Of a stretch of DNA of 64,000 nt, positions 33,677 through 44,569 are shown one piece after another. The first letter of the stretch is position 1. Every line of letters begins with the position of its first letter. Source of the stretch: JAICJJ01 sp039809985 (lineage in GTDB: Bacteria; Chloroflexota; Chloroflexia; Thermomicrobiales; UBA6265); contig JBDHWC010000003.1 in the NCBI GenBank assembly GCA_039809985.1, positions 16,219 through 80,218 of the forward strand. The letters are read 5' to 3'. The translations under genes were made by a program, and so were the position numbers. The notes below the pieces were generated by a model, which made no database searches, was not told the DNA's origin, and worked only from the letters and a program-made list of their open reading frames with translations.

Positions 33677-34986
33677 CCCGGAACTCGCCCGTCAGCCCGG
33701 AGGTCGCGACGATCGACGCCAGCGAACGACTGCAACGCGTCCTCTCCGCCCGCGGCGTCGAGTCCCGGCGCAAGGCCGAGGACCTCATTCGGGCCGGACG
33801 GGTGACGGTCGACGGCGCGACGGTGACCGAACTCGGCACCAAGGTTGATCCCCGGCGCGCCCGCATCACCGTCGACGGTCAGGTCCTCCGGCCGCAACGG
33901 CTCCGCTACATCCTGCTGAACAAGCCGATTGGCTACATCACCACCACCGACGACGAACGGGGTCGGCGCACCGTGATGGACTTGGTCAACGTCCCGGAGC
34001 GGGTCTACCCGGTCGGCCGTCTCGACCGGGACACGGAGGGGCTCCTCCTCCTGACCAACGACGGCGACGTCGCCAACCGCGTCATGCATCCACGCTACGG
34101 ATTGGCGAAGGAGTACAACGTCCTCACCGACCGCCGGCCGATTGACCCGGTCATGGAGCGCGTCCGGCGCGGCACCACCATCGACGGCAGGACGGTCGTA
34201 CCCGAAGAGTTCCGCATCCTGCGAGAGACGCGGGACGGCCCGTTGCTGACGATCACCATCCACGAGGGCACCAAGCACCTCGTGCGGCGGGTCATGGAGC
34301 AGGCCGGCATCCGCGTCGTCCGCCTCCGCCGCGTGCGGCTCGGACCGCTCTCGCTGGCCGGCATCCGGGAAGGCACGTACCGGGAACTGACCTCCGGGGA
34401 ACTGAACTCACTCTTCGAGGCCCTCCGCATCCACGGGGCCGAGGAGCGACCGATCGCGCCGACCGGAGTCAAGACCGGACCGCCGATTCGGCTGCGCGAT
34501 TCTTCCCGCCCGAAGCCCGTCCGGTCTCCGGACACCCCGAGGCAGGACGGGCCGGCTCAGAAACCAGACGGCGGGCAAGCGCACTCCGGGGCTGCAGCTC
34601 ATCACCGGAACAGCCTTCCGGAGCAGGACGACCCGCGTCGACGCACGACCGGTGGCAACGACGACGCCAGCCACCGCCAGCGGGGCCCGCGGGACGACGC
34701 GCAAGGAGGGCCTCGGCCCGACAATCGGCGCTACGCACGCACGCCTCACGAGGACGACGACCCGCAGATCCCGAGGAAGCGACGACCTGCCAAGAAATCC
34801 GCCGCCGAGAAGGCCAATCGCCCTCCGTCGCCGACCAAGGGCGTGGTGCGAGGGCGAGGTCGCAAGATTGACGGAAGCCCGCCACCACCGCCAAAGAAGA
34901 CCTCTCGCCATCGGAGCAAGTCGTCTCCACCGCGACGACCAGCCCCGCCGCCCGATCCGGCAAGGGCAGACGATGACCGACCATAG
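33673..34986 (+). CDS. rluB: 23S rRNA pseudouridine synthase RluB-type with long disordered tail
   Basis: Protein of 437 aa. S4 domain (about 15-75, ERLQRVLSARGVESRRKAEDLI), then the RsuA/RluB catalytic domain with GRLDRDTEGLLLLTND (catalytic Asp in RLDRD) and KEYNV, then the HLVRRVMEQAGI block. From about residue 255 to the end (about 180 residues) the chain is low-complexity, rich in Pro, Arg, Lys, Asp and His and without hydrophobic core, so probably disordered and RNA-binding. Typical RluB is about 240-290 residues. GTG start overlaps the dacA stop; the tail overlaps the start of cmk by 14 bases. Confidence 0.92.
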   Translation: MTRNSPVSPEVATIDASERLQRVLSARGVESRRKAEDLIRAGRVTVDGATVTELGTKVDPRRARITVDGQVLRPQRLRYILLNKPIGYITTTDDERGRRTVMDLVNVPERVYPVGRLDRDTEGLLLLTNDGDVANRVMHPRYGLAKEYNVLTDRRPIDPVMERVRRGTTIDGRTVVPEEFRILRETRDGPLLTITIHEGTKHLVRRVMEQAGIRVVRLRRVRLGPLSLAGIREGTYRELTSGELNSLFEALRIHGAEERPIAPTGVKTGPPIRLRDSSRPKPVRSPDTPRQDGPAQKPDGGQAHSGAAAHHRNSLPEQDDPRRRTTGGNDDASHRQRGPRDDAQGGPRPDNRRYARTPHEDDDPQIPRKRRPAKKSAAEKANRPPSPTKGVVRGRGRKIDGSPPPPPKKTSRHRSKSSPPRRPAPPPDPARADDDRP

Positions 34987-35692
34987 CCACGTCGTCGCCA
35001 TCGACGGCCCGGCTGCGGCCGGCAAGTCAACGGTCGCCCGCCTGCTCGCAGAACGCCTCGGTGCGATGCTGTTCGACACCGGCACGCTCTACCGCGCCCT
35101 GACCCTCGCCGCCCAGAGAAACGGGGTGTCCGCCGACGACGGCCCTGCCCTGGCGCGGCTGGCCGAGCAGAGCCATCTCGACATCCTCCCGCCGTCGCAG
35201 GGGGACGGCCGGCTCTACGACGTCATGCTCGACGGTGAGGACGTCACCTGGCCGATCCGCGACCCGAGAGTCGAGGCGAACGTCTCCGAGGTGGCGGCGC
35301 ACCAGGCCGTGCGTGACGCCCTGCTCCCGGCCCAGCGGCGAATCGCCACCGGCCGGGTGGTCATCGTCGGCCGCGACATCGGCTCGGTGGTGGTTCCCGA
35401 CGCGTCGGTCAAGGTCTTCCTCGAGGCGAGCGTCGAGGAGCGGGCTCGCCGCCGCTATCGGGAACTGGTTCAGCGTGGCCAGCAGCCTGACTTCGAGAAC
35501 GTCCTGCGCGACTTGCGCGCCCGCGACGAGATCGACTCCACGAGAAGCGCGTCCCCCCTTCGGGTTCCCACCGGCGCCTTCGTGCTGGCCACCGACGGGA
35601 TGACCGTCGACGAGGTGGTCGACCGACTGGAGGCCGTGGTTCGCGAGACTTGGTCGAGTCTGGCCGCCGCGCCGATCGCGTCGAGGCCATGA
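34973..35692 (+). CDS. cmk: Cytidylate kinase
   Basis: Protein of 239 aa. P-loop GPAAAGKST (residues about 12-20), FDTGTLYRALTLAA, the CMP-binding insert around DVTWPIRDPRVEANVSEVA, GRDIGSVVVPDA and RARDEIDSTRSASPL. It phosphorylates CMP/dCMP. The ATG lies inside the 3' end of rluB (14-base overlap) and its own stop overlaps plsC (ATGA), so dacA-rluB-cmk-plsC is one tightly packed unit; cmk-plsC is a recurrent pairing in bacteria. Confidence 0.97.
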   Translation: MTDHSHVVAIDGPAAAGKSTVARLLAERLGAMLFDTGTLYRALTLAAQRNGVSADDGPALARLAEQSHLDILPPSQGDGRLYDVMLDGEDVTWPIRDPRVEANVSEVAAHQAVRDALLPAQRRIATGRVVIVGRDIGSVVVPDASVKVFLEASVEERARRRYRELVQRGQQPDFENVLRDLRARDEIDSTRSASPLRVPTGAFVLATDGMTVDEVVDRLEAVVRETWSSLAAAPIASRP

Positions 35693-36423
35693 CCAAGGAC
35701 CCGCCCGGAGCCGAGTGGCGCGACGGGCATCGCCGATGGCCGGCGGTGATGGCCGCTCAGCGGGTTGTCGACCCGAGCCTCCGGGCCGTGGCGGGGCTGA
35801 CGGTGCGCGGAGGGGAGAACGTCCCCAGGACCGGCCCGCTGCTCGTCGTCGCGAACCATGTCCACAATGCCGACACCGTGCTGCTCTGGCTCGCCGTGAA
35901 CCGTGCCCTGCACTTCATGGGAAAGCAGGAACTGTTCGACGTTCCGGTCCTCGGGTCACTGATTCGCGCGCTGGGTGGCTTTCCAGTTGACCGGGGAGCC
36001 GCGGACCGCTCGGCGATCCGCACCGCCGAGGAACGCCTCGCCCTCGGCTACGCCGTGGCCATGTTCCCCGAGGGGACCCGGTCGCCGACCGGCCGGCTCC
36101 AAGCCGGTCATCCCGGGGCCGGCCTGATCGCGCTGCGCAGCCGTGCGCCAATTCTGCCCGTCGGGATCAGTGGCACCCGCCGCTTTCCCTTCGGGCGCTC
36201 CGGTGAGAACACGGGCAACCCGCGCTTCGGGCGCGGGCACGCGGTGGTCACCGTCGGAAAACCGTTCAACCTTCCGGACGAAATCGTCAAGCAGCGGGGG
36301 GCTGCTGCCGCCGCAACCGCCCTGATGATGACGGAAATCAGCAAGCTGCTTCCGCCGGACCAGCGCGGTGACGAGACCGAAGACGAGTCCGCGGCCTCCG
36401 CCGCCCAGACTCCGGGCCGCTAG
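35689..36423 (+). CDS. plsC: 1-acyl-sn-glycerol-3-phosphate acyltransferase
   Basis: Protein of 244 aa, PlsC superfamily. Catalytic HxxxxD motif in VANHVHNADTVLL, glycine block FPVDRGAADR, substrate-binding FPEGTRSPTG, and a late block APILPVGISGT. It adds the second acyl chain to lysophosphatidic acid at the membrane, following PlsY. ATG overlaps the cmk stop. Its TAG stop and the TAG stop of the convergent obgE share the palindrome CTAG (36420-36423). Confidence 0.94.
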   Translation: MTKDPPGAEWRDGHRRWPAVMAAQRVVDPSLRAVAGLTVRGGENVPRTGPLLVVANHVHNADTVLLWLAVNRALHFMGKQELFDVPVLGSLIRALGGFPVDRGAADRSAIRTAEERLALGYAVAMFPEGTRSPTGRLQAGHPGAGLIALRSRAPILPVGISGTRRFPFGRSGENTGNPRFGRGHAVVTVGKPFNLPDEIVKQRGAAAAATALMMTEISKLLPPDQRGDETEDESAASAAQTPGR

Positions 36424-37736
36424 CTGTCCTCGAGCTCGAACTCCTCGCCCCAGATCAGCTCGCGGCCGGCGATCTCGACCACGTCGCCCGCCTCGACGCC
36501 ACGCCGCTCAAGCTCCCGGTTGATGCCGCTGCGGTCGAGCACTCGCTGGTACCGCTCGGCGGAGTCGGGGTTGTCGAAGTTCGTCATCCGGGTGAAGCGC
36601 TCGATGCCGACGCCCGTCACCGACCAGAGGCCCGGGGCGACCGTGTGCACCTGCCACGCCCGCTCGTCGGTGTTGTCGATGGTGTACACCCTGCGCTCTC
36701 GCTGGACCGGCTTCTCGGCCTCCAGGCGCTCGATCTCGCGCAGTTCGGTACCGACGGCGTTCATCAGCTCAGGGACGCCCTCACCCGTTGCGGCCGAGAG
36801 GTCGAAGGTGCGGAATCCCTCGGCCCCGAGCACCGACCGCAGGTGCGGCAGGCGGTCGCGCGCCTCGACGAGGTCGACCTTGTTCAGGGCGACGAGCATC
36901 GGCTTCGAAGCCAGGTCGGCGTGGTAGTCGCGCAGTTCCTCGTTGATCGTCCGGAAGTCTGCGAGCGGATCACGCCCCTCCAGACCGCCGGAGGCATCGA
37001 GGACGTGGACCAGCAGACGGGTTCGCCGCACATGGCGTAGGAACTCGTGCCCGAGCCCCGCGCCCTCGGCTGCCCCCTCGATCAGGCCGGGGATGTCGGC
37101 CAACACGAACGTCTGGCCGGCGGACCCGCCCAGCTCGACGACGCCGAGGTTCGGCTCGAGGGTCGTGAACGGGTAGGAAGCAATCTTCGGCCGGGCCCGC
37201 GTCGCGGCCGACAGCAACGTCGACTTGCCGGCGTTCGGCAACCCGACCAGGCCGACATCGGCGATCAGCTGCAGCTCCATCCGCAGCCAGCGCTCGTCGC
37301 CCGGCTCGCCGAGCTCGGCGGTGCGCGGCGCTTGCCGGACCGACGTCTTGAAATGCACGTTGCCAAGCCCGCCGCGGCCTCCCTTGGCGACGATCACCTC
37401 GTCCCCGGGCAGCACGAGATCGGCGATCAGCTGGTCGGTGCCATCGTCCCAGACGAGCGTCCCGGGCGGCACCTCCACGTACAGGGTCTTGCCCGACGGA
37501 CCGTGTCGCTGCTGGCTGCGGCCCGGCCCGCCGCTGTCGGCGCGGAACTGGGCCGTGTACTGGAACTGGGTCAGACTGGTCAGACTCTGGCGGACCCGCA
37601 GTCGGACGTCCCCACCGCGGCCGCCGTCGCCGCCGTCCGGCCCGCCGCGCGGGATGTACTTCTCCCGACGGAACGAGGACGACCCGTTGCCGCCGTCACC
37701 GCCCTTGACGAAGATGCGAGCGCGATCGACGAGCAC
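36420..37736 (-). CDS. obgE: GTPase Obg (ObgE/CgtA)
   Basis: Protein of 438 aa. N-terminal glycine-rich Obg fold (residues 1-158, RGGPDGGDGGRGGDV), central GTPase domain with P-loop GLPNAGKST, DIPGLIEGA, NKVDLVE, and a C-terminal OCT domain (about 355-430, as in Bacillus and Actinobacteria). It acts in 50S assembly and stress signalling. It follows rpoD on the same strand after a 103-base gap that holds a 7-bp hairpin. GTG start with GAGGTGA just upstream. Confidence 0.97.
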   Translation of the reverse strand: MLVDRARIFVKGGDGGNGSSSFRREKYIPRGGPDGGDGGRGGDVRLRVRQSLTSLTQFQYTAQFRADSGGPGRSQQRHGPSGKTLYVEVPPGTLVWDDGTDQLIADLVLPGDEVIVAKGGRGGLGNVHFKTSVRQAPRTAELGEPGDERWLRMELQLIADVGLVGLPNAGKSTLLSAATRARPKIASYPFTTLEPNLGVVELGGSAGQTFVLADIPGLIEGAAEGAGLGHEFLRHVRRTRLLVHVLDASGGLEGRDPLADFRTINEELRDYHADLASKPMLVALNKVDLVEARDRLPHLRSVLGAEGFRTFDLSAATGEGVPELMNAVGTELREIERLEAEKPVQRERRVYTIDNTDERAWQVHTVAPGLWSVTGVGIERFTRMTNFDNPDSAERYQRVLDRSGINRELERRGVEAGDVVEIAGRELIWGEEFELEDS

Positions 37737-37756
37737 GACGTCACCTCAGGCGCGAC

Positions 37757-37780
37757 GCACCGGCCGCGATCGACCGGTGC
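37757..37780 (-). terminator. Hairpin between rpoD and obgE
   Basis: GCACCGG (37757-37763) and CCGGTGC (37774-37780) form a 7-bp stem with a 10-base loop, 60 bases after the rpoD stop. No T-run follows, so it could be a weak terminator, an RNA-stability element or part of the obgE leader. Confidence 0.3.
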
Positions 37781-37839
37781 CCCGTGCAGGCTAGCGAGTG
37801 GCACGTGGTCTCCGCAACCAAGCACGGTCGTGGGCCCCG

Positions 37840-39510
37840 CTACTCGAGGTAGTCCTTGAGCTTCTTGGAGCGGCTCGGGTGGCGCAGCTTCCGCAGCGCC
37901 TTGGCCTCGATCTGCCGAATGCGCTCCCGCGTCACCCCGAACGCTTTCCCCACCTCCTCGAGCGTCCGGCTCCGACCGTCCTCCAGCCCGAACCGCATCG
38001 CCAGCACCTGCCGCTCTCGCTCAGAAAGCGTGCCCAGCACGTCCTCCATCTGCTCCTTCAGCATCTGGCGGGACGCGGCGTCGGCCGGCGCGAGAATCTT
38101 GGTGTCCTCGATGAACTCCCCGAGGTTGCTGTCCTCTTCCTCGCCGATCGGCATCTCGAGCGAGACCGGTTCCTGCGAGATCTTGACGATCTCGCGCACC
38201 CGCTCCGGATCGAGCTGCATCTCCGCCCCGATCTCCTCCGAGGTCGGTTCGCGCCCGAGTTCCTGCTGCAACCGACGCGAGGTCCGGATCAGCCGGTTGA
38301 TCGTCTCCACCATGTGGACCGGAATCCGAATCGTCCGCGCTTGGTCAGCGATCGCGCGGGTGATCGCCTGTCGGATCCACCACGTCGCGTAGGTGCTGAA
38401 CTTGAACCCCTTGTGGTGCTGGAACTTCTCGACCGCGCGGATCAGCCCGAGATTCCCCTCCTGGATCAGGTCGAGCATCGACATGCCGCGACCGACGTAC
38501 TTCTTGGCGACCGAGACGACGAGCCGCAGGTTCGCCTCGGTCAGGCCAACCTTCGCCCGCGAGCCGAACTCGATGTAGTCGTCCCAGCGCTTGCGCAGAC
38601 GGTCGCCCATCTCGCCCAGCGCCGACTCGACCTGCGACTCCTCGGGCCACGTGCCGACGTCGCGGATCATGTTCTGCACCGCCAGCGGCAGCAGGTCCCA
38701 CTCGACGACGCGCAGGCGCAACGACTCCTCGAGTTCGTCCAGGCCGCAGCCAATGGTGGCCGCGACCTGCTGAGGGACGCCGTCCGGGAGATTGGGCAGC
38801 GGCAGCACCCGCTGGAGGCAGACCGATCGCGGCGGCAGGGATCGGCCCGGTCCGGCAGCGACACACACCCCCTCGACTGCCGCCCAGCCGTCGCGAAACG
38901 CCCGAAAGATCGCCATGCCGATGGCCACGGGATCGTCCGACAGACCATCGCGCGCGAGCCCGGAGCGCAGTTGCAGCAGGTACTCACCGCGCTCCATGGC
39001 CTTGGCGAGGCCGACCTCCCGCTCGCTGGTCAGCAACGGCACCCGCCCGATCTCGCGCAGGTACATCCGAACCGGGTCGTCGAGACTGATCCCGCCGATG
39101 TCGAAATTGACGCTTTGAAGGTCGAGGGACATTGCCTCGTCGGCTTCGGCCGCCAGTCCGTCCGGAATGGTGACGACGGTTGCCAGCGCCGAGCCGAGGT
39201 CCGCGAGGACAAGGTCGTCGATGACCTCGATCGACTGCTCCCCCGGCAGCTCGGCGTCGTCGTCCTCGTCCTCGACCAGCTCGTAGTCGGGTGACTCGTC
39301 GTCGAGACCGGGAACGCTTGCCTCGGCCGCGTCATCCTCGATGGTGTCGGCGCCGACGATGTCGCTTGCGACCGGAGTTTCGGTCTCGTCCCGCGCCTTC
39401 GCCTTCCCGGCTGAGCGCGCCCTCGACGGGCGGATGGTCGAAGACTCCACGATACTTGTCGCCGACATCGACCCCGCCTCGTCTTCCGCGTCGCTCGCTC
39501 GGTGTGGCAC
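37840..39510 (-). CDS. rpoD: Primary RNA polymerase sigma factor (RpoD/SigA)
   Basis: Protein of 556 aa. Acidic N-terminal region (about 55-100), region 1.2 (SLDDPVRMYLREIGRVPLLT), a non-conserved insert (about 185-300) as in many group 1 sigmas, then regions 2.1-2.4 with AKKYVGRGMSMLDLIQEGNLGLIRAVEKF and KFSTYATWWIRQAI, regions 3.0-3.2, and 4.1-4.2 with the helix-turn-helix TLEEVGKAFGVTRERIRQIEAKAL. The GTG start at 39510 has GAGGTGA seven bases upstream; an alternative ATG lies 14 codons in. No dnaG precedes it here; lysA does. Confidence 0.97.
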   Translation of the reverse strand: MPHRASDAEDEAGSMSATSIVESSTIRPSRARSAGKAKARDETETPVASDIVGADTIEDDAAEASVPGLDDESPDYELVEDEDDDAELPGEQSIEVIDDLVLADLGSALATVVTIPDGLAAEADEAMSLDLQSVNFDIGGISLDDPVRMYLREIGRVPLLTSEREVGLAKAMERGEYLLQLRSGLARDGLSDDPVAIGMAIFRAFRDGWAAVEGVCVAAGPGRSLPPRSVCLQRVLPLPNLPDGVPQQVAATIGCGLDELEESLRLRVVEWDLLPLAVQNMIRDVGTWPEESQVESALGEMGDRLRKRWDDYIEFGSRAKVGLTEANLRLVVSVAKKYVGRGMSMLDLIQEGNLGLIRAVEKFQHHKGFKFSTYATWWIRQAITRAIADQARTIRIPVHMVETINRLIRTSRRLQQELGREPTSEEIGAEMQLDPERVREIVKISQEPVSLEMPIGEEEDSNLGEFIEDTKILAPADAASRQMLKEQMEDVLGTLSERERQVLAMRFGLEDGRSRTLEEVGKAFGVTRERIRQIEAKALRKLRHPSRSKKLKDYLE

Positions 39511-39760
39511 TAGCGTTCACCTCGGTGGAGATCGCCGCGAGACGGGACCGACGGCGAAATCCGGGTCGGGCACAGCAGCGCGCCCCGACCCCGAATTGAT
39601 CCTGGTCTGCCAACTTCAACGGCCATGGGACGGGGCTCAGGGTCGGGGCGACCGGCGGCGCCACTCGCCGCTCGGATCGCGGGACGGATGCCGCTGACTG
39701 ACGGCGGGAATCGCGCAACGCTACTACGCATCCGTCCGCGGTCGCAACCGAGCCGTTCCG

Positions 39761-41080
39761 TCACGTGCCGACTCCGTCCGGCAGCCTCTCGGTCGCGAGC
39801 ATGTCGTCGAGGGTTTCCCGCCGCCTGAACAGCAGCGCCGAACCGTCCCTCACCAGCACAGCCGCCGGTCGCGGCGCGAGATTGTAGTTGCTGGCCATCG
39901 CCAGACAGTACGCCCCGGCCATCGGCACGGCCAGCAGGTCGCCGCTCTCCAGCCGCGGCAGGTCGATGTCCTTGATCAGCACGTCCCCGGACTCGCAGTA
40001 CTTGCCGGCGATCGTGACACGCTCGAGCGAGTCGCCTTCTGCTGCCCGGCTCGCCAATGCGGCGGAGTAGTGGGCGCCGTACAGCGACGGGCGAATGTTG
40101 TCCGACATGCCGCCGTCGACCGAGACATAGGTGCGGACGCCCGGGATCTGCTTCCGCGCACCGACCCGGTAGAGCGCCACACCGGCTGGCCCAACGATGT
40201 AGCGACCCGGCTCGACCACCAGTTCCGGCTCGGGCAGGCCGTGCCGCTCGCATCCCAGCCGAAGTTCCGTCGCCGCCGCGGTCGCCCACGCCTCGAGCGA
40301 CACGTCGTTGCCGGACGCGTCGTCCGCGACGCCGAACCCGCCGCCGGGGATGATCACGCCGGGGTCAACTCCGAACCGGTCTCGGACGTCTGCGCCGAAG
40401 TCGAGCAACGCCGCGACCGTCTGACGCACGAGGTTCGGGTCGAACACCTGCGACCCGACGTGCGCGTGGTACCCCCGCAGTCGCAGGCCGGGCGTTGCTG
40501 ACACCCGCTCGGCCGCCGCCAGCGCCTGCCCGGTGGAGATCGGGAACCCGAACTTCGAGTCGAGCGCGCCGGTCAGCATCTTCTCGTGCGTGTGCGGCGC
40601 GATGCCGGGATTGAGCCGCAGGATGACGTCGGCCGTCGCCCCGAGTTCCGCCACGACATCGACCAGCAGGTCGATCTCGTGCTCGTTGTCGATGGCGATG
40701 TGCCCGATGCCGGCCCGGACCGCGTCGGCCAGTTCCTCACTCGACTTGTTGTTCCCGTGAAACGTCATCCGGTCTGCCGGAATGCCCGACCGCAGTCCCG
40801 CGGCCAGCTCGCCACCGGAGACCACGTCGAGACCGATCCCCTCCTCGCCCATGATCGCCACCAAGGTCGGCGAGAGGTACGCCTTCCCGGCGTAGACCGC
40901 TCGCGACCGCGGCCACGCAGCCCTGAACGCGGCTTGGACGGCCCGTGACCGTTCCCGCAGCGTCGCCTCGTCGAAGACGTACAACGGGGTGCCGTGCGCG
41001 GCGACCAGCTCGTCGACGGGAACGCCCCCGAGGATCAGGACGCCAGTCGTGCTGCGCGTGGTGGTGATCGGCCAACTCAT
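39761..41080 (-). CDS. lysA: Diaminopimelate decarboxylase
   Basis: Protein of 439 aa, fold type III PLP enzyme. PLP lysine Lys66 in VYAGKAYLSP (the family more often reads YAxKAN), GLDVVSGGELAAGL, FHGNNKSSEEL, IDNEHEIDLL, the VGSQ phosphate block, EPGRYIVGPAG and the cysteine-bearing KYCESGDVL that completes the active site across the dimer. It makes lysine from meso-DAP. ATG at 41078-41080 follows GAGGA; a longer open frame upstream has no homology. A promoter with a palindromic -10 region lies about 107 bases upstream. Confidence 0.95.
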   Translation of the reverse strand: MSWPITTTRSTTGVLILGGVPVDELVAAHGTPLYVFDEATLRERSRAVQAAFRAAWPRSRAVYAGKAYLSPTLVAIMGEEGIGLDVVSGGELAAGLRSGIPADRMTFHGNNKSSEELADAVRAGIGHIAIDNEHEIDLLVDVVAELGATADVILRLNPGIAPHTHEKMLTGALDSKFGFPISTGQALAAAERVSATPGLRLRGYHAHVGSQVFDPNLVRQTVAALLDFGADVRDRFGVDPGVIIPGGGFGVADDASGNDVSLEAWATAAATELRLGCERHGLPEPELVVEPGRYIVGPAGVALYRVGARKQIPGVRTYVSVDGGMSDNIRPSLYGAHYSAALASRAAEGDSLERVTIAGKYCESGDVLIKDIDLPRLESGDLLAVPMAGAYCLAMASNYNLAPRPAAVLVRDGSALLFRRRETLDDMLATERLPDGVGT

Positions 41081-41186
41081 GCGGGTGGTCCTCGAGCGGC
41101 TGCCTGCGGTGGTCCGCGCGTCAGGGCGGAGTGTTCGCGATTCTCCCCAATCCGAACGGCTCGCGCACCTCCTTGGGACACGGCGG

Positions 41187-41215
41187 AGTGTACGTACACT
41201 GCGATCCGATTGCAA
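41187..41215 (-). promoter_or_regulatory. Promoter of lysA with palindromic operator-like -10 region
   Basis: On the minus strand, TTGCAA (41215-41210), a 17-base spacer and TACACT (41192-41187). The -10 box lies inside a perfect 14-base palindrome, AGTGTACGTACACT (41187-41200), which could bind a dimeric repressor. The predicted leader is about 100 bases and holds a perfect AAGGAGG (minus 41174-41168) with no start codon at normal spacing. Confidence 0.5.
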
Positions 41216-41263
41216 CGGGGGGTCGGCCGGGTCTGATTCCGGGCCGCGCGACCGACCCGTCGC

Positions 41264-41269
41264 TATACT
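41264..41269 (+). promoter_or_regulatory. TATACT -10 box of the ABC-F gene
   Basis: TATACT lies 54 bases before the ATG at 41324 and only six before an in-frame GTG at 41276. No clear -35. Confidence 0.4.
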
Positions 41270-41323
41270 TCTCCCGTGCGTCGCCGGGAAGTGCCGGCAC
41301 CCGGCACGGAGGCAGCCGCTCGC

Positions 41324-43273
<1,950 letters not shown>

Positions 43274-43275
43274 TC

Positions 43276-44565
43276 GTGGCGCACCCCCCCGTGTCCGCCT
43301 CGCCCCTCGTCATCGGGGTGACCGGCAACATCGCCGCCGGCAAGAGCACCGTCACGCGGCGGCTTGCCGAACTTGGCGCGACCGTCATCGACGCCGATGC
43401 GGTCTACCACGCATTGACCTCCGTTCCGGGGTCGGACCTCGCCCGGCAGATCGCGCGCGAGTTCGGTGACCACGTCCTCAACCCCGACGGCAGTCTTGAC
43501 CGCAAGGCGCTCGGCGGGATGGTCTTCGCCGACCCGGCTCGGTTCGCGGCACTGGACCGCCTCACCCATCCGGTCATCGACACGGAGATACGTCGCCTGA
43601 CGGCCGCCGCCACCACCGCGGTTGTCGTGGTCGAGGCGGTCAAGCTGGTCGAGGCCGGCTACGACGCGGACTGCGACGAGGTGTGGCTGGTGGAGGCCGC
43701 GCCGACCCAACAGGTCGAGCGGCTGATGGCACGGAATGGACTGACCCGCCCCGAGGCAGAACGTCGGGTTGCCGCCCAGCCAGTGCTGGAACTCAAACGA
43801 AAACGAGCCACCCGGATCATCGACAACTCGGGCGACGTTGCCGCAACCATCGCCCAGGTCGACGCTGCGTGGTCACAGGCCACGGAACGCACCTTGCGCA
43901 GGAAAGCGCGGCCAGCGAGCGAAGGAGAGCCAACAGGAATGCCTGATCGGAGCGTGTGCGAGATCTTCTTCGACTTCAGTTGCCCGTACGTCTACCGCGC
44001 CGGGATGTGGGTGGACGAAATCGAGCGGCAAGGCGGGTCAGGGTACGTCTTCCGCTGGCGAGCCCTCCCGCTCGAACAGATCAACGCCGACAAGGGACCG
44101 GACTGGAAACTGTGGGAGCAGCCCGACGACTTCCGCAGTCGCGGCCTTCTCGCCTTCCGCGCCGCCGAGGCTGCCAAGCGACAAGGCGACGCCGCGTGGT
44201 CGCGCTTCCGAACTGCCTTGCTGCGGGCCCGGCACGAGGCCGAGCGCGACATCAGCAAGCGGGACGCCGTCCTCGCCGTCGCCGCCGAAGCCGACCTCGA
44301 TCTCGACCGATTCGCTGCCGACCTTGCCGACCGATCGCTTCTGTCAGCTGTCGGTGACGATTTCGAGGCCGGGCGCGAAACGCACGGGGCGTTCGGAACG
44401 CCCACTTTCGTCTTCCCCAACGGGGCCGCGGCCTACGTCAAGCTCTCGCAGGTGCCGTCCCCGGAGAACGCCCTCCCGATGTGGCAGGAGTTCGTCCGCA
44501 CGGTCGTCGACCGACCCGAGTTCCAAGAGATCAAACGGCCGCAGAAGCCGACCCCCTCGCCGTAA
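43276..44565 (+). CDS. coaE: Dephospho-CoA kinase fused in frame to a DsbA-like domain
   Basis: One uninterrupted frame of 429 codons, GTG start two bases after the ABC-F stop. Residues about 8-205 are CoaE: P-loop GVTGNIAAGKST, IDADAVYHAL, THPVIDTEI, and ARNGLTRPEAERRVAAQ. After a short basic linker, residues 222-429 form a DsbA/FrnE-type thioredoxin domain: CEIFFDFSCPYVYRAGMWVD, a helical insert, and ETHGAFGTPTFVF (cis-Pro loop). The redox site is SCPYV, with one cysteine only. An internal ATG (43939) with AAGGAG 11 bases upstream could also release the DsbA part separately. Last step of CoA synthesis for the first domain. Confidence 0.88.
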   Translation: MAHPPVSASPLVIGVTGNIAAGKSTVTRRLAELGATVIDADAVYHALTSVPGSDLARQIAREFGDHVLNPDGSLDRKALGGMVFADPARFAALDRLTHPVIDTEIRRLTAAATTAVVVVEAVKLVEAGYDADCDEVWLVEAAPTQQVERLMARNGLTRPEAERRVAAQPVLELKRKRATRIIDNSGDVAATIAQVDAAWSQATERTLRRKARPASEGEPTGMPDRSVCEIFFDFSCPYVYRAGMWVDEIERQGGSGYVFRWRALPLEQINADKGPDWKLWEQPDDFRSRGLLAFRAAEAAKRQGDAAWSRFRTALLRARHEAERDISKRDAVLAVAAEADLDLDRFAADLADRSLLSAVGDDFEAGRETHGAFGTPTFVFPNGAAAYVKLSQVPSPENALPMWQEFVRTVVDRPEFQEIKRPQKPTPSP

Positions 44566-44569
44566 CCCG

